A DNA stretch of 64,000 bases from NCBI RefSeq assembly GCF_018332695.1, contig NZ_BOQN01000028.1, positions 1 to 64,000 of the forward strand, read 5' to 3'. Source of the stretch: Paractinoplanes toevensis (GTDB taxonomy: Bacteria; Actinomycetota; Actinomycetes; Mycobacteriales; Micromonosporaceae). Of this stretch, positions 31,654 to 41,298 are shown in pieces. Positions within the stretch are counted from its first letter, which is position 1; the number at the start of each line of letters is the position of its first letter. The translations under genes were made by a program, and so were the position numbers. The notes under the pieces are model-generated. The model saw only the letters and a list, made by a program, of their open reading frames with translations. It had not been told where the DNA came from and searched no databases.

Positions 31654-31686
31654 CCGCCGACCCGGCAGAATGAGCCGGGTCGGCGG
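31654..31686 (-). terminator. Strong hairpin terminator of the GT2 gene
   Basis: Perfect 13-bp stem (CCGCCGACCCGGC with GCCGGGTCGGCGG), 7-nt loop, followed on the minus strand by TTTT. It lies 18 bp after the GT2 stop. Confidence 0.85.
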
Positions 31687-31703
31687 TGCCGATCGGGTAG
31701 CCG

Positions 31704-32636
31704 TCAGGGAGTGTGCTGAGCCTGGGTCTCCGCGGCCAGCAGAGCGTCGACCTTGCCGTACCAGTTGCCGCCGGGAACCGCCAGCACCGGGACGACCTTG
31801 CCGCGCTGGGCGGCGGCCGCGGCCTTGGCCGCCGCGCGGCGCTGGGCACCGAGCCGGCGGTACTCGCTGAGGATGGTCCGCAGCACCCGGGTGCCGTCCC
31901 GGAAGGTGTTGAGGTTGCTCATCCCGTGGATGCGCAGGTGCTCGATGCTGGACACCTCTTTGATCCGCAGGCCACCGGCCGCGACCCGGATGTTGATCAG
32001 GGTTTCGATCTCGAAGCCGTCGCCCCACAGCTTGCGACCGTCGGCGGGGGCCGGCAGGTCGGTCGAGGGCAGGTCCATCACCGGTACGGCGCGGCGCCAG
32101 AACGCGTTGTAGCCGTAGCACAGGTCGGTGAACTTGGTCTTGAAGAGCGTGTTGACGAACAGGTTGAGGCCCATGTTGCCGGCCCGGCGCAGCGGGGTGA
32201 TGTCGTCGCTGTGGCCACCCTTGCCGAAGCGCGAGCCCTTGGCGAACTCGGCGCCCTCGATCAGCGCCTCGACGAAGCGGTGGATCTCGGCCGGGTCGGT
32301 GGAGCCGTCCGCGTCGATCATCACGATGGCGTCCCCGGTGCAGGCGGCAAAACCGCTGGCCAGAGCATTTCCTTTTCCCGTACGGGTCTGCTGCACCACG
32401 ACGACGTCGGGGCGCAACTGGCGGGCGACCGCCACGGTGTTGTCGACCGAACCGCCGTCGACCAGGACGACCTCGTGCAGGCCGGCCGGCAGCGCCTCGA
32501 ACACGTGCGGCAGGTTCAGCTCCTCGTTCAGCGTCGGGATGACGACGCTGACCTTGGGTGGGCGGCGCGGGTGGCCGGGTGGGGTGCTCCGGCGGTCCGG
32601 CGTCGAGCGGAGAGTGCTGCGGCGATCCTGCGTCAT
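31704..32636 (-). CDS. Glycosyltransferase family 2
   Basis: 310-aa GT-A-fold transferase without transmembrane segments. It shows VSVVIPTLNEELNLPHVF at the start of the fold, VLVDGGSVDNT, and the metal-binding DxD in VMIDADGSTDP. Acceptor-side motifs KGSRFGKGGHSDD and CYGYNAFWR are typical of DPM1/polyprenyl-phosphate sugar transferase relatives. The first 40 residues are a basic Ser/Thr/Pro-rich tail. ATG 32636 is favoured over an upstream TTG because AAGGA lies 7 bp before it. The nucleotide sugar and acceptor are not assignable. It is a single gene with its own strong terminator. Confidence 0.92.
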   Translation of the reverse strand: MTQDRRSTLRSTPDRRSTPPGHPRRPPKVSVVIPTLNEELNLPHVFEALPAGLHEVVLVDGGSVDNTVAVARQLRPDVVVVQQTRTGKGNALASGFAACTGDAIVMIDADGSTDPAEIHRFVEALIEGAEFAKGSRFGKGGHSDDITPLRRAGNMGLNLFVNTLFKTKFTDLCYGYNAFWRRAVPVMDLPSTDLPAPADGRKLWGDGFEIETLINIRVAAGGLRIKEVSSIEHLRIHGMSNLNTFRDGTRVLRTILSEYRRLGAQRRAAAKAAAAAQRGKVVPVLAVPGGNWYGKVDALLAAETQAQHTP

Positions 32637-32785
32637 GGGGGGTCCTTCGTCGTTGGCGCCGACGATCAAGGGGGCGCGGGCCGACTACAAACCTAACAAG
32701 ACGCGATAATTCATGACATGACCGAAAGGTTGGAATTGGCCGATACGCCTGGTCAGAGCCTCGGCCCACCGGTCACACCAGCCCC

Positions 32786-34582
32786 TCAGGGCAGCCGAAT
32801 CGTGAAGACGGTGCCCTCGCCGGGGGTGCTCGCCACCTCGATGGTGCCGCCGTGCGCCTCGGCCAGCTTGCGGGCGATCGCCAACCCCAGGCCGCTGCCG
32901 CCGGTCGACCGGCTGCGCGATTCGTCGGCCCGCCAGAAACGGTCGAAGATCCGCGGCAGGTCGGCCGGGACGATACCCACCCCGGTGTCCCGTACGGTGA
33001 TCTCCGAACCGTCCGCGCCGACCGTGACCGAACCGCCCCGCGGGGTGTACCGGATGCCGTTGGACACCAGGTTGCCCACCAGCTGGCGCAGCCGCACCGC
33101 GTCGGCCGCCACCACCGGATCGCCGTCGACCGCCACGCTCAGGTGCACGCCGGCCGCGTGCGCGGGGGCGCGGTGCCCGTCCACCACCTGGGTGAGCACG
33201 TCTCGCAGGTGCACCGGCTCGGCGTGGATGCGCAGCGTGCCGGCGTCCGCTTCGGCCAGATCGCTCAGGTCGTCGATGATGTGCTGCAGCAGCACCGCCT
33301 CCTCGTGCAGGAGGCCGAGCAACTGGGCGTCGGTGGGGGCCAGATCGTCCTGGGCCGCCTCCAGCCAGCTGCGGATGTTGGTCAGCGGGGTGCGCAACTC
33401 GTGCGCCACGTCGCTGACCATGGCCCGGCGCTGCGCCTCGGCCCGGTCCCGCCGCTCGGTGGAGTCGTTGAGCGCGCGGGCCAGCCGGCCGATCTCGTCC
33501 TGGGTGGACACCGGGGCCGGGTGGTGCCGGTCGGCGGCGTCGGTGAGCGCCCGCAGCGGCCGCACCAGGCGGCGGCCGACCAGCACTGTGACCAGGATGG
33601 TGGCGAGCAGAACCGCACCCGTGGTGGCCACGATCCGGATCGTGTTCGGCCGGGACAGGGTGAACCGGGTCTGGTCGGCGCCGGTGCCCGGGTCGGTGAC
33701 GAATAGCAGGGCGGCCGGAGCGACGTACGGCTGGAGCATGGTCCGCCGGGACTTCTCCACGCAGCCTCGCACGCGGGAGGCGGTCGCCGGGATGCCGGTG
33801 TCGGGCATCGGCGCCGCGGCCGGGATCTCCGCAGCCGTCCCGTTGGCCGCGTCGACCTTGGCGAAGTACGTTGAGAAGTCCGGCCACACTCCCACCTCGT
33901 AGTTCGCCGGCATGCCGACGCAGCGCGAGACCAGGGTGCTCAGGTTCCGCAGCGGCTTGACCTCGGACCTGGTGATCTCGAACGGCACCCGCCGATCGCA
34001 GTACAGCTCGATCTTGCCGGCGTCCGCGCCGATCACGGTGACCACCGGCCGGCCGCTCGGCTGCTCGGTGACCTTGCCGTCCGCGCCGTTCTTGCGCAGG
34101 CACGACACCTCGTCGGCGGCGATCTTCCGCAACGAGTCGCGCTGGTCCGGCGGGATCCGGAACGGGCCGGTGACCCGCGCGTCGATCCGCTCGGTGCCAC
34201 CGGTCAGGGCGAGGTCCAGGTTGAGCGGGTCGACGGTGGCGGACGGACGGGCGGCCGCCAGCGACGGACCCGGACCGGAGTCGGCGATCACCGCCCGGTC
34301 CGGGGTGGTCAGGGTGATCCGGCGGCCCAGCTTGGCGGCCCGCTGCTGGATCAGGGCCGAGACGCCGGACCAGTCGGCGTGGCCGGCCGCGTACCCGACG
34401 AGCATGTCGTACACGCCCTTGTCCTCGGTGAGCGACCGGCCCTGCTCCTGCCGGATGGCCCGGGTCGCGGTGCTGGCCGCCAGCCAGGCGGTCGACACGA
34501 TCGCGGCGATCGCGATCAGCACCGAGGTGACCAGCAGCCGGGTCACCAGGCTGTGCCGCACCGCCACCCGGCCGCCGGTCAC
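32786..34582 (-). CDS. Two-component sensor histidine kinase
   Basis: 598-aa membrane kinase. Helix 1 is at ~10-30 (LLVTSVLIAIAAIVSTAWLAA). A large ~260-residue extracytoplasmic sensor domain contains Cys pairs (SCLRKNG, LYCDRRV, SRCVGMP, RGCVEKS). Helix 2 is near 310-330, HAMP follows, and the H-box is VSDVAHELRTPLTNI (phospho-His ~395). The N, G1 and G2 boxes are GNLVSNGIRYTPRGG, VRDTGVGI and GGSGLGLAIARKL. GTG 34582 overlaps the response-regulator stop. The Cys-rich external domain and the divergent MacAB-type exporter suggest detection of an envelope-acting peptide or antibiotic. Confidence 0.94.
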   Translation of the reverse strand: MTGGRVAVRHSLVTRLLVTSVLIAIAAIVSTAWLAASTATRAIRQEQGRSLTEDKGVYDMLVGYAAGHADWSGVSALIQQRAAKLGRRITLTTPDRAVIADSGPGPSLAAARPSATVDPLNLDLALTGGTERIDARVTGPFRIPPDQRDSLRKIAADEVSCLRKNGADGKVTEQPSGRPVVTVIGADAGKIELYCDRRVPFEITRSEVKPLRNLSTLVSRCVGMPANYEVGVWPDFSTYFAKVDAANGTAAEIPAAAPMPDTGIPATASRVRGCVEKSRRTMLQPYVAPAALLFVTDPGTGADQTRFTLSRPNTIRIVATTGAVLLATILVTVLVGRRLVRPLRALTDAADRHHPAPVSTQDEIGRLARALNDSTERRDRAEAQRRAMVSDVAHELRTPLTNIRSWLEAAQDDLAPTDAQLLGLLHEEAVLLQHIIDDLSDLAEADAGTLRIHAEPVHLRDVLTQVVDGHRAPAHAAGVHLSVAVDGDPVVAADAVRLRQLVGNLVSNGIRYTPRGGSVTVGADGSEITVRDTGVGIVPADLPRIFDRFWRADESRSRSTGGSGLGLAIARKLAEAHGGTIEVASTPGEGTVFTIRLP

Positions 34583-35274
34583 GGCGTCTCCGCCGCCAGC
34601 TTGTAGCCGACGCCGTGCACCGTGATCAGCTGGGCCGGCCGCTGCGGGTCGGCCTCGATCTTCCGGCGCAGGTTCATCACGTGTACGTCGATCGTCCGTT
34701 CCGTCGAGCTCCGGTCGATCCCGCGGGTGTGGTGCAGCAGCTGAGCCCGGGTGAACACCCGGTCGGGCTGCTCGGACATCGCGGCCAGGATGGCGAACTC
34801 GCCGCGGGTGCACTCGACCGGGACGCCGTCCACGGTGATCTGGTGCCGGGCCGGGTCCACCCCGATCCGGCCGACCCGCCGCGGCCCCGGACCGGCCGGC
34901 GCGGCACCGCGGGACACCCGCCGCAGCAGGGTACGCACCCGGGCCATCAGCTCCCGAGGGCTGTACGGCTTGGTCAGGTAGTCGTCGGCGCCCAGCTCCA
35001 GGCCGCGCAGCAGGTCGTCCTCGGTGGTCCGGGCGGTGAGCATCAGCACCAGCACGTCCGACTCCTGGCGCAGCGTCCGGCACACGTGCAGGCCGTCCAG
35101 GCCGGGCATCATCACGTCGAGCACCACCAGGTCGGGGCGCCACCGGCGGGCCTCGTCCAGCGCGGCCCGGCCGTCGTGCACGACGAGGACCTCGTGACCG
35201 GCCGCGGCCAGGTACCGCCGCACCACTTCGGCTTGGCGGGGTTCGTCCTCCGCGACCAGGACCTGAGCACACAT
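34579..35274 (-). CDS. OmpR/PhoB-family response regulator
   Basis: 231-aa regulator. The receiver has acidic pocket AEDEP, phospho-acceptor Asp ~53 in LVVLDVMMPG, Thr in LMLTART and Lys in YLTKPYSP. The C-terminal winged helix ends ERTIDVHVMNLRRKIEADP...VHGVGYKLAA. ATG 35274 is chosen by homology to receiver starts, since no strong ribosome-binding site is seen. The 3' end overlaps the kinase start (GTGA). An 11-bp-spaced CTAAC direct repeat, the classic OmpR-type arrangement, sits in the shared promoter with the exporter operon. Confidence 0.95.
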   Translation of the reverse strand: MCAQVLVAEDEPRQAEVVRRYLAAAGHEVLVVHDGRAALDEARRWRPDLVVLDVMMPGLDGLHVCRTLRQESDVLVLMLTARTTEDDLLRGLELGADDYLTKPYSPRELMARVRTLLRRVSRGAAPAGPGPRRVGRIGVDPARHQITVDGVPVECTRGEFAILAAMSEQPDRVFTRAQLLHHTRGIDRSSTERTIDVHVMNLRRKIEADPQRPAQLITVHGVGYKLAAETP

Positions 35275-35287
35275 GGCGGCGATGATA

Positions 35288-35302
35288 GGTGCGCCACGCA
35301 CC
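35288..35302. promoter_or_regulatory. Small inverted repeat GGTGCG-CCA-CGCACC at the response-regulator 5' end
   Basis: Perfect 6-bp arms with a 3-nt loop, 13 bp before the regulator start codon. It could be a leader hairpin that modulates translation, or an operator. Confidence 0.35.
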
Positions 35303-35325
35303 CGCGATGAGAACTTCCGGGATAC

Positions 35326-35341
35326 CTAACAGCTTTCTAAC
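35326..35341. promoter_or_regulatory. Direct repeat CTAAC-N6-CTAAC (11-bp period), probable response-regulator site
   Basis: CTAAC at 35326-35330 and 35337-35341 in the 90-bp gap between the divergent regulator and exporter genes. Tandem half-sites one helical turn apart are the usual target of OmpR-family dimers. Confidence 0.6.
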
Positions 35342-35364
35342 GGCCCCCGGCCACGCTCGTCGCC

Positions 35365-36486
35365 ATGCACCCGACGGCTGATCCCCCGACCGAAGTGATC
35401 CCGCTCGAACCGGACCCACCGCCGCGCCGGCGGACCTGGGCGAAGTGGCTGGCCGGGTTCGTGGTCGTGGCGGCGCTAGGGGCCGGCGCGGCGGTGGCGG
35501 TCACCCGGCACCGGGCGTCCGCCGAGCCGGTGGCCGACCAGACGACCGCGGTCGAGACCGTGCCGCTCGAGCGCCGCGACCTGTCCACCACCCGGAAGCT
35601 GGACGGCACCATCGGCTTCGGCCCGCCGCGCCCGCTCGCCGGGCACACCGCGGCCACCGTGACCTGGCTGCCCGCCGTCGGCGCCACCATCAAGCGGGGC
35701 AGACAGCTGTTCCGGGCGGACGACAAGCCGGTCGTGCTGTTCTACGGCAGCATGCCGCTGTATCGGGCGATCGCGGGCAAGAACCTGGCCGGCCGGGACG
35801 TGCGGATCATCGCGGACAACCTGCGGGCGCTCGGGTACGACTTCGGCCGGTTGCCGGTGAAGGACGGCGCGAGCACGCTCACCGACGGGCTGATCGCGGC
35901 GATCAAGCGGTGGCAGGACGACGTCGGCCTCCCGGTCACCGGCACCATCGCGGTGGGCGACGTCGAGGTGCTGGCCGGCGCGGTCCGGGTCGACTCGATC
36001 GCGGTGCAGCCCGGCTCCCCCGCGAACGCCCCGCTGATGTCGGTCACCTCCACCCGCAAGGTGATCACCGTGTCGGCCGAGCTGAGCGACGCCGCCGCCC
36101 TGGACCGCGGGGACGCGGTGACCGTGACGCTGCCCGACGACCGTACGGTCAAGGCCCGGATCCTGTCGGTCGGCCGCACCCTCGCGGCGGCGGACGGCGG
36201 CGTCGCCGACGGCCCGCCCAAACTGACCGTGTCGGTGACCGTCGACGACCCGAAGACCATCGCCAAGCTGGACTCGGCGAACGTCGCGGTGAACGTGGCC
36301 GGGAAGACCGCGAAGGACGTGCTGGCCGCGCCGATCGAGGCGCTGATCGCGCTGACCGAGGGCGGCTACGCGGTGCAGGGCCCGAACGGGCTGGTGGCGG
36401 TCAAGACCGGGATGTTCGCCGACGGCTGGGTCCAGATCACCGGCGACGGCCTGGCCGAGGGCGTGGACGTGGTGGTCGCGTCGTGA
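35365..36486 (+). CDS. Membrane-fusion/adaptor protein with peptidoglycan-binding domain (MacA-like)
   Basis: 373-aa inner-membrane-anchored periplasm-side adaptor. It has a Pro-rich cytosolic start, one helix at ~30-48 ([19 protein letters not shown]), and a barrel-sandwich start ([24 protein letters not shown]). An inserted PG_binding_1-like unit replaces the usual coiled coil ([16 protein letters not shown]...[20 protein letters not shown]). Beta-barrel segments lie to the C-terminus. This type accompanies MacB-like exporters in actinobacteria. GTGA overlap joins it to the ATPase gene. It is probably induced by the divergent two-component system. Confidence 0.85.
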   Translation: MHPTADPPTEVIPLEPDPPPRRRTWAKWLAGFVVVAALGAGAAVAVTRHRASAEPVADQTTAVETVPLERRDLSTTRKLDGTIGFGPPRPLAGHTAATVTWLPAVGATIKRGRQLFRADDKPVVLFYGSMPLYRAIAGKNLAGRDVRIIADNLRALGYDFGRLPVKDGASTLTDGLIAAIKRWQDDVGLPVTGTIAVGDVEVLAGAVRVDSIAVQPGSPANAPLMSVTSTRKVITVSAELSDAAALDRGDAVTVTLPDDRTVKARILSVGRTLAAADGGVADGPPKLTVSVTVDDPKTIAKLDSANVAVNVAGKTAKDVLAAPIEALIALTEGGYAVQGPNGLVAVKTGMFADGWVQITGDGLAEGVDVVVAS

Positions 36487-37142
36487 CCGTCCTCTCCCTG
36501 CGCGACGTGAGCATGCGCTATCCCGGCGGGGTGGCCGCACTGAGCGCCGTCGACCTGGACATCGCCGAGGGTGAGCTGGTGGCGATCGTCGGCCCGTCCG
36601 GCTCCGGCAAGTCCACCCTGCTGAACATCATCGGCACGCTGGACCGGCCCACCTCGGGCACGGTCCGGATCGCCGGGCAGGACGTGGCCACGCTCAGCGA
36701 CCGCCGCCTGTCCGCGCTGCGGGCCCGCCAGATCGGCTTCGTCTTCCAGCAGTTCCACCTCACCGACGGGCTGACCGCGGTGGAGAACGTGGCCACCGGC
36801 CTGCTCTACGCCGGGGTGCCGCGCCGGCACCGGCGGGACCGCGCCCTGCACGCGCTGGCCCGGGTCGGTCTCGCGCACCGCGCCGGGCACCGCCCGCAGC
36901 AGCTGTCCGGCGGCGAACGGCAACGGGTGGCCATCGCCCGCGCGCTGGTCAACCGGCCGTCGCTGGTGCTGGCCGACGAGCCGACCGGTGCCCTGGACAC
37001 CGCCACCGGCCAGGTCGTGCTCAACCTGCTGCGGCGGCTCAACGAGCAGGGCACCACGATCGCGCTGATCACCCACGACCGGGACATCGCGGCGTCGCTG
37101 CCCCGGCGGATCGAGATCCGGGACGGGCGGCTGGTCCGGTGA
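36483..37142 (+). CDS. ABC transporter ATP-binding protein, MacB/LolD type
   Basis: 219-aa ATPase. Walker A is [16 protein letters not shown]-loop FVFQQFHL, signature [15 protein letters not shown], Walker [13 protein letters not shown] and H-loop LITHDRDIA. The signature spacing and [13 protein letters not shown] are hallmarks of the MacB/LolD subfamily. GTG 36483 overlaps the adaptor stop, and the 3' end overlaps the permease start (GTGA at 37139-37142). It powers mechanotransmission-type export with the adaptor and FtsX-like permease. Confidence 0.96.
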   Translation: MTVLSLRDVSMRYPGGVAALSAVDLDIAEGELVAIVGPSGSGKSTLLNIIGTLDRPTSGTVRIAGQDVATLSDRRLSALRARQIGFVFQQFHLTDGLTAVENVATGLLYAGVPRRHRRDRALHALARVGLAHRAGHRPQQLSGGERQRVAIARALVNRPSLVLADEPTGALDTATGQVVLNLLRRLNEQGTTIALITHDRDIAASLPRRIEIRDGRLVR

Positions 37143-38326
37143 TCCACCTGTCGTTCGCCGACTTCCTGTCGCTCGGCCTGCTGGGCCTGCGCACCCGGCC
37201 GGCTCGCGCCGCGTTGTCCGCCCTGGGCATCGCGATCGGCATCGCCACCATGATCGTGGTGACCGGCATCCCGTCGTCCAGCCAGGCGGCGCTGGTCGAG
37301 AAGCTCAGCGCGCTCGGCACCAACACCCTGCAGGCTGTGGCCCTGCCCGACGTGAACCCGCCGGCCCAGCTGCCGGAGTCGGCAGTCGACATGGTCCGGC
37401 GGATCGGCCCGGTCACCGCGGCCAGCGCGGTCGCCAACACCCACACCCTGGTACGCCGTAACGACCGCACCGACCCGGGCGACGGCTCCGGCCTGACCGT
37501 GCTGGCCGCCCGCACCGACCTGCTGCCCACCATCAACGCGCGGATCCGGGCCGGCGCCTGGCTGACCGCGGCGACCGAGCGGTTCCCGGCCGTGGTGCTC
37601 GGCTCGGTCGCGGCCGGCCGCCTCGGCGTGACCGGACTGCCGGCCGGCGTGCCCGCACCCCAGGTGGTGATCGGCGACCGGCGGTTCACCGTGGTCGGCA
37701 TCCTGGCCACCACCCCGCTCGCCCCGGACATCGACCGGTCGGTGCTGGTCGGCTGGCCGGCGGCGAAGTCCGAGCTGGGCTTCGACGGCCACCCGACGGT
37801 CCTCTACGTGCAGAGCGACGAGTCGCAGATCGAGGCGGTGCGCGGCGTGCTGGCCGAGACCGTCTCGCCGGAACGGCCCGGGGCGGTGATGGTCACCCGG
37901 CCGTCCGACGCGCTGGCCGCCAAGCGGGCCACCGAGAGCAGCTTCTCGGTGCTGTTCCTGGCGCTGGCCGGGGTCGCGCTCGCAGTCGGCGGGATCGGGG
38001 TGGCCAACACGATGGTCGTGTCGGTGCTGGAGCGGCGTTCCGAGATCGGCCTGCGGCGGGCCCTGGGCGCCACCCGAGGCCAGATCCGCGGCCAGTTCCT
38101 CACCGAGTCGGTGCTGCTGGCCACGATCGGCGGGCTCGGCGGCACCGCCCTGGGCCTGCTCGCCACCGTCGGTTACGCGGCCTGGCAGCACTGGCCACTG
38201 GTGATTCCCGGGCAGTCGGCGGGCCTCGGGGTGGGCGGCGCGATCGTGATCGGGGTGCTGGCCGGCGTCTACCCGTGCATACGGGCGGCCCGCCTGACCC
38301 CGACGCAGGCGCTCGCCACGGTGTGA
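37139..38326 (+). CDS. FtsX/MacB-like ABC permease
   Basis: 395-aa permease with the MacB topology. Helix 1 is at ~20-45, a large external domain spans ~50-270, and three C-terminal helices follow ([59 protein letters not shown]). Between them lies the conserved [19 protein letters not shown] coupling segment. GTG 37139 overlaps the ATPase stop. It ends 2 bp before a GC hairpin. It should expel antimicrobial peptides, antibiotics or lipoproteins; the nearby Cys-rich sensor kinase is the likely cue. Confidence 0.95.
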   Translation: MIHLSFADFLSLGLLGLRTRPARAALSALGIAIGIATMIVVTGIPSSSQAALVEKLSALGTNTLQAVALPDVNPPAQLPESAVDMVRRIGPVTAASAVANTHTLVRRNDRTDPGDGSGLTVLAARTDLLPTINARIRAGAWLTAATERFPAVVLGSVAAGRLGVTGLPAGVPAPQVVIGDRRFTVVGILATTPLAPDIDRSVLVGWPAAKSELGFDGHPTVLYVQSDESQIEAVRGVLAETVSPERPGAVMVTRPSDALAAKRATESSFSVLFLALAGVALAVGGIGVANTMVVSVLERRSEIGLRRALGATRGQIRGQFLTESVLLATIGGLGGTALGLLATVGYAAWQHWPLVIPGQSAGLGVGGAIVIGVLAGVYPCIRAARLTPTQALATV

Positions 38327-38327
38327 A

Positions 38328-38348
38328 GGCGGCGGCCGGGCCGCCGCC
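38328..38348. terminator. Hairpin between exporter operon and lipoprotein genes
   Basis: GGCGGCGGC pairs with GCCGCCGCC across a 3-nt loop, 1 bp after the permease stop and 10 bp before the convergent lipoprotein stop. Likely bidirectional. Confidence 0.6.
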
Positions 38349-38358
38349 TCCCCGGCCG

Positions 38359-38922
38359 CTACTTCTTCAGGTTCGCGGCGGCCTGACGTTCGCACTCCGG
38401 CATGAGGTCCAGGCCGTTGCGGATCGACGGCACGTCGTTCTTCGCGCCGCCGAGCTCGACCTCGACGCCGTCATCGCCGACCTCGACGTACTTGATGCCC
38501 TTGCCTTTCAGGCACTTCACCACGTCGCGGGCGAAGTCGCGGGCCTCCGGGTTGGCCGGGTCCTTCTCCCACGGCGGCAGCGGGGAATACAGCGGCCCGC
38601 AGATCCGGTCCGCCTCCGTCGCCTTCTCGGCCAGCTCGACCAGCTTGCTCTTCTCCGGGACCTGATCGCCCTGGTACCACTCGCTCTTCGGCAGGGCGCC
38701 GTGCTCCTTCAGGCATTTGTTGTACGGGCCCAGCATCGCCTCGTACTCCTCGGGCGTGCCGTCCAGCCGCTCGCGCGGGCGTTCCGGCTTGGCCGATGCC
38801 TTCGGTGCGCTGCTGGTCAGGCTCGCCACCTTGCCGCCGCCCTGGTCGGGCTCGGGCTCGGGTGAGTCGCAGGCCGACAGCGCGATCACGGCGACCAGCA
38901 GCACCAGGTGGATTCTCCGCAT
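38359..38922 (-). CDS. Lipoprotein, paralogue 2 of a tandem pair
   Basis: 187-aa exported lipoprotein. The signal and lipobox are MRRIHLVLLVAVIALSACDS (lipid Cys 18). A disordered Gly/Ser/Lys linker precedes a soluble domain with four Cys beyond the lipobox (NKCLKEHG, RICGPLY, VKCLKGKG, PECERQ), probably two disulfides. It is about 60% identical by eye with the gene just upstream (38930-39496), sharing PWEKDPANPEARDFARDVVK. ATG 38922 follows the first copy's stop by 7 bp. No known domain. Proximity to a MacAB-type exporter suggests an accessory or decoy role, but they are convergent operons. Confidence 0.85.
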   Translation of the reverse strand: MRRIHLVLLVAVIALSACDSPEPEPDQGGGKVASLTSSAPKASAKPERPRERLDGTPEEYEAMLGPYNKCLKEHGALPKSEWYQGDQVPEKSKLVELAEKATEADRICGPLYSPLPPWEKDPANPEARDFARDVVKCLKGKGIKYVEVGDDGVEVELGGAKNDVPSIRNGLDLMPECERQAAANLKK

Positions 38923-38929
38923 GGCCCGG

Positions 38930-39496
38930 CTACTTCTTCATCGCCGCGGCGACGGTGCGCTCGCACTCCGGCGCCAGGTCCAGGCCCCGGCGGATCGACG
39001 TCGGGTCGTTCTGCTCGCCACCCAGGGAGAGGCTGATGCCGTCGTCGGCCACCTCGACGTACTTGATGCCCTTGTTCTTCAGGCACTTGACCACGTCCCG
39101 GGCGAAGTCGCGGGCCTCCGGGTTGGCCGGGTCCTTCTCCCACGGCGGCAGGGGGTAGAACTGCGGCTCGCAGATCCGGTTCGCCTCGTCGGCGGCCGAC
39201 TTCTCCTTCTCGGTGGCGGGCCGGGCCTCGGAGCCGGCCACCTGACCCTTCGACGTGAAGCCGTGCTCCTTCATGCACTTGTTGTAGGGGCCCAGCATCG
39301 CCTCGAACTCCTCGGGCGTGGTGTCCAGCCGCTCCCGCGGGCGCTGCGCGGTGGCCGCGGCCGAGGGTGTGGCCGCGCTGCTGGCCAGGGTCGCCACCTT
39401 CGTACCTTGCGAAGCCTCTTTCTCTTTCGGGGATCCACAGGCCGACAGCAGGCCGAGCGCCACCGTGGCCACCACCAGCACCTGACTTCTCCGCAT
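38930..39496 (-). CDS. Lipoprotein, paralogue 1 of a tandem pair
   Basis: 188-aa lipoprotein with signal MRRSQVLVVATVALGLLSAC (lipid Cys 20). A low-complexity linker and the same four-Cys domain as the downstream paralogue follow (ERLDTTPEEFEAMLGPYNKC, ICEPQFYPLPPWEKDPANPE). Both copies keep the Cys spacing and the KGIKYVEV strand, while the linkers differ. This fits an old tandem duplication under selection on the folded part. It is surface-exposed at the membrane. Function unknown. Confidence 0.85.
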   Translation of the reverse strand: MRRSQVLVVATVALGLLSACGSPKEKEASQGTKVATLASSAATPSAAATAQRPRERLDTTPEEFEAMLGPYNKCMKEHGFTSKGQVAGSEARPATEKEKSAADEANRICEPQFYPLPPWEKDPANPEARDFARDVVKCLKNKGIKYVEVADDGISLSLGGEQNDPTSIRRGLDLAPECERTVAAAMKK

Positions 39497-39646
39497 GGAG
39501 TTGCCTCTCTGTCCGGTGCCCGGGCCGATCCCGGGCGTCGGACAGCCTCCCGGCCGGACGTGAGGAACGTGTCAGGTTCGCCGGACAAGGAATCGGCCGG
39601 CACTCGCGGCTGGGTCCGGCGGTGGCGCCGGCCGCACCGGGTGACA

Positions 39647-41254
39647 TCAGTAGCGGAAGGTGCCGATGACGTGCTGGAGGCGGGTCGAGATCTGGGCCAG
39701 GTCGGTGGCGGCGGTCTCGGTGGCGTCCGCGGCCTCCCGGGTGGTCGCCGTGACGTGCACGACGTCGGCCAGCTGGGAGCTGATGTCGGACGTGCCGCCG
39801 GCCGCCCGGCCCAGGTCGTCGGTCATCCCCTTGGTGGTGGCACTCTGCTGTTCCACCGCCGAGGCGATGGTGGTCTGGAAGTCGTTGATGTTGCCGATGA
39901 TCTGGCCGATGCCGGAGATCGACTCGACCGCCTCCTTGGCGTCCCGCTGGATCGCCTCGATCCGCCGGCTGATCTCCTCGGTGGCCTTCGCGGTCTCCTG
40001 GGCCAAGTCCTTGACCTCGCCGGCGACGACCGCGAAGCCCTTGCCGGTCTCCCCCGCGCGGGCCGCCTCGATGGTGGCGTTGAGGGCCAGCAGGTTGGTC
40101 TGCTCGGCGATCGCGGTGATCGTCTTGACCACGCTGTCGATCTCGGCCGACGAGGCCCCGAGCTTGGTCATCAGGGTCTCCGCCTCGGCGGCGACGCCGA
40201 CCGCGCTGGACGCCACGTTCGCCGCCTCGCCGGCGCTGATCGCGATCTCCCGGATCGCCGCGCCCATCTCCTCGGCGCCACCGGCGACCGCCTGCACGCC
40301 CGCCGTGACCGCCTCGGCGGCCTGGTCGATCGAGCTGACCCGGCTGGAGGTCTGCTCCACGCCGCCGGCCAGGTTCCGGCTGGCCTGCTGCATCTCCTCG
40401 GAACGCTGCGCCACACCGGCGCTGGCCTCGGAGAGCGTCTGCATCGCGTCGCGCATGTGGCCGACCGCGGCGGACGCCGAGCGGGACATCCGGCCGATCT
40501 CGTCGGTGCCGCTGTCCACCGTGCGGGCCCGCAGGTCACCGTCGGCCATCGCGGCCATCACCGCCTCGAGGTCGGCCAGCCGGCGCGACAGCGCCCGCGC
40601 CGCCATGAGCGCGAGCAGGCCGGCCAGCAGGACGCCGGCGATCAGCGTCAGGATGATGGTGGTGCGGGCGGAGGAGGCGGCCGAGCGTGCCGCGACCGCG
40701 GCCGCCGCCGCCTTGTCCTGGGTGAGGGTCTTCAGGTCCTCGATGTGCCCGACGGCCTCGACGATCGCGGGGTTCAGCTTGCTGGTGCGCAGGGCCTGCC
40801 ACTCGTCGAACTTGCCGGCCTGTTGCAGGGCGACGGCCTGGGCGCGATAGGTCAGGTACGACTCCCAGGACGTCTTGACCTGGGTCATCCCCGCCTTCTC
40901 GGCCGCGCTGACGTCGAGGCTGTCGTAGTCGGTGATCCGCTGGGTGACCGACTCGATGTACTCGGCGGCCTCGGCGTTGTAGGCCTTCGCCTTGGTGGGG
41001 TCGGTCGAGGTCGAGCCGGACACACCGGCCCACCGCGAGTGCCAGATCATCTGCTGGATGTCCTGCACCACGGCGAGCGGCTGGAGCGCCTGGCGGTAGA
41101 TCGCGTCGGCCTTGTCGGCGATGGCCGACATCCGGGTGATCCCGACGACGCCGACCGCGATCGCCACGACCAGGCCGATCGCCGCCGCTACCAGCAGGTT
41201 CGAGCGGATGCTCATCGAACTCACGCGCTTGCCGATGGACACCATGCCCGTCAC
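39647..41254 (-). CDS. Methyl-accepting chemotaxis protein
   Basis: 535-aa membrane chemoreceptor. Helix 1 is at ~18-42 ([21 protein letters not shown]). A helical-bundle sensor spans ~45-190 (4HB-type; [12 protein letters not shown]). Helix 2 is at ~200-222, followed by HAMP and a long cytoplasmic coiled coil. The invariant hairpin tip is [19 protein letters not shown], then [15 protein letters not shown]. It would signal to CheA/CheW. No che or flagellar gene is nearby, but motile-spore actinomycetes such as Actinoplanes carry many scattered receptors. GTG 41254 has AAAGG 6 bp upstream; ATG 41245 is an alternative. Confidence 0.95.
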   Translation of the reverse strand: MTGMVSIGKRVSSMSIRSNLLVAAAIGLVVAIAVGVVGITRMSAIADKADAIYRQALQPLAVVQDIQQMIWHSRWAGVSGSTSTDPTKAKAYNAEAAEYIESVTQRITDYDSLDVSAAEKAGMTQVKTSWESYLTYRAQAVALQQAGKFDEWQALRTSKLNPAIVEAVGHIEDLKTLTQDKAAAAAVAARSAASSARTTIILTLIAGVLLAGLLALMAARALSRRLADLEAVMAAMADGDLRARTVDSGTDEIGRMSRSASAAVGHMRDAMQTLSEASAGVAQRSEEMQQASRNLAGGVEQTSSRVSSIDQAAEAVTAGVQAVAGGAEEMGAAIREIAISAGEAANVASSAVGVAAEAETLMTKLGASSAEIDSVVKTITAIAEQTNLLALNATIEAARAGETGKGFAVVAGEVKDLAQETAKATEEISRRIEAIQRDAKEAVESISGIGQIIGNINDFQTTIASAVEQQSATTKGMTDDLGRAAGGTSDISSQLADVVHVTATTREAADATETAATDLAQISTRLQHVIGTFRY

Positions 41255-41278
41255 CAGGACCTTTCACGGCGATTGAGA

Positions 41279-41298
41279 TCTCACGATAAAAGGTGAGA
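41279..41298. promoter_or_regulatory. Inverted repeat TCTCAC-N8-GTGAGA upstream of the chemoreceptor
   Basis: Perfect 6-bp arms with an AT-rich centre, 24 bp from the chemoreceptor start and within the divergent promoter region shared with the LLM oxidoreductase. Candidate operator. No recognisable motility-sigma (FliA-type) promoter was seen. Confidence 0.4.

Noticed and set aside
38359..39496. Mobile-element duplication as origin of the twin lipoproteins
   Set aside because: No terminal inverted repeats, target-site duplication or transposase nearby; simple tandem gene duplication explains it.
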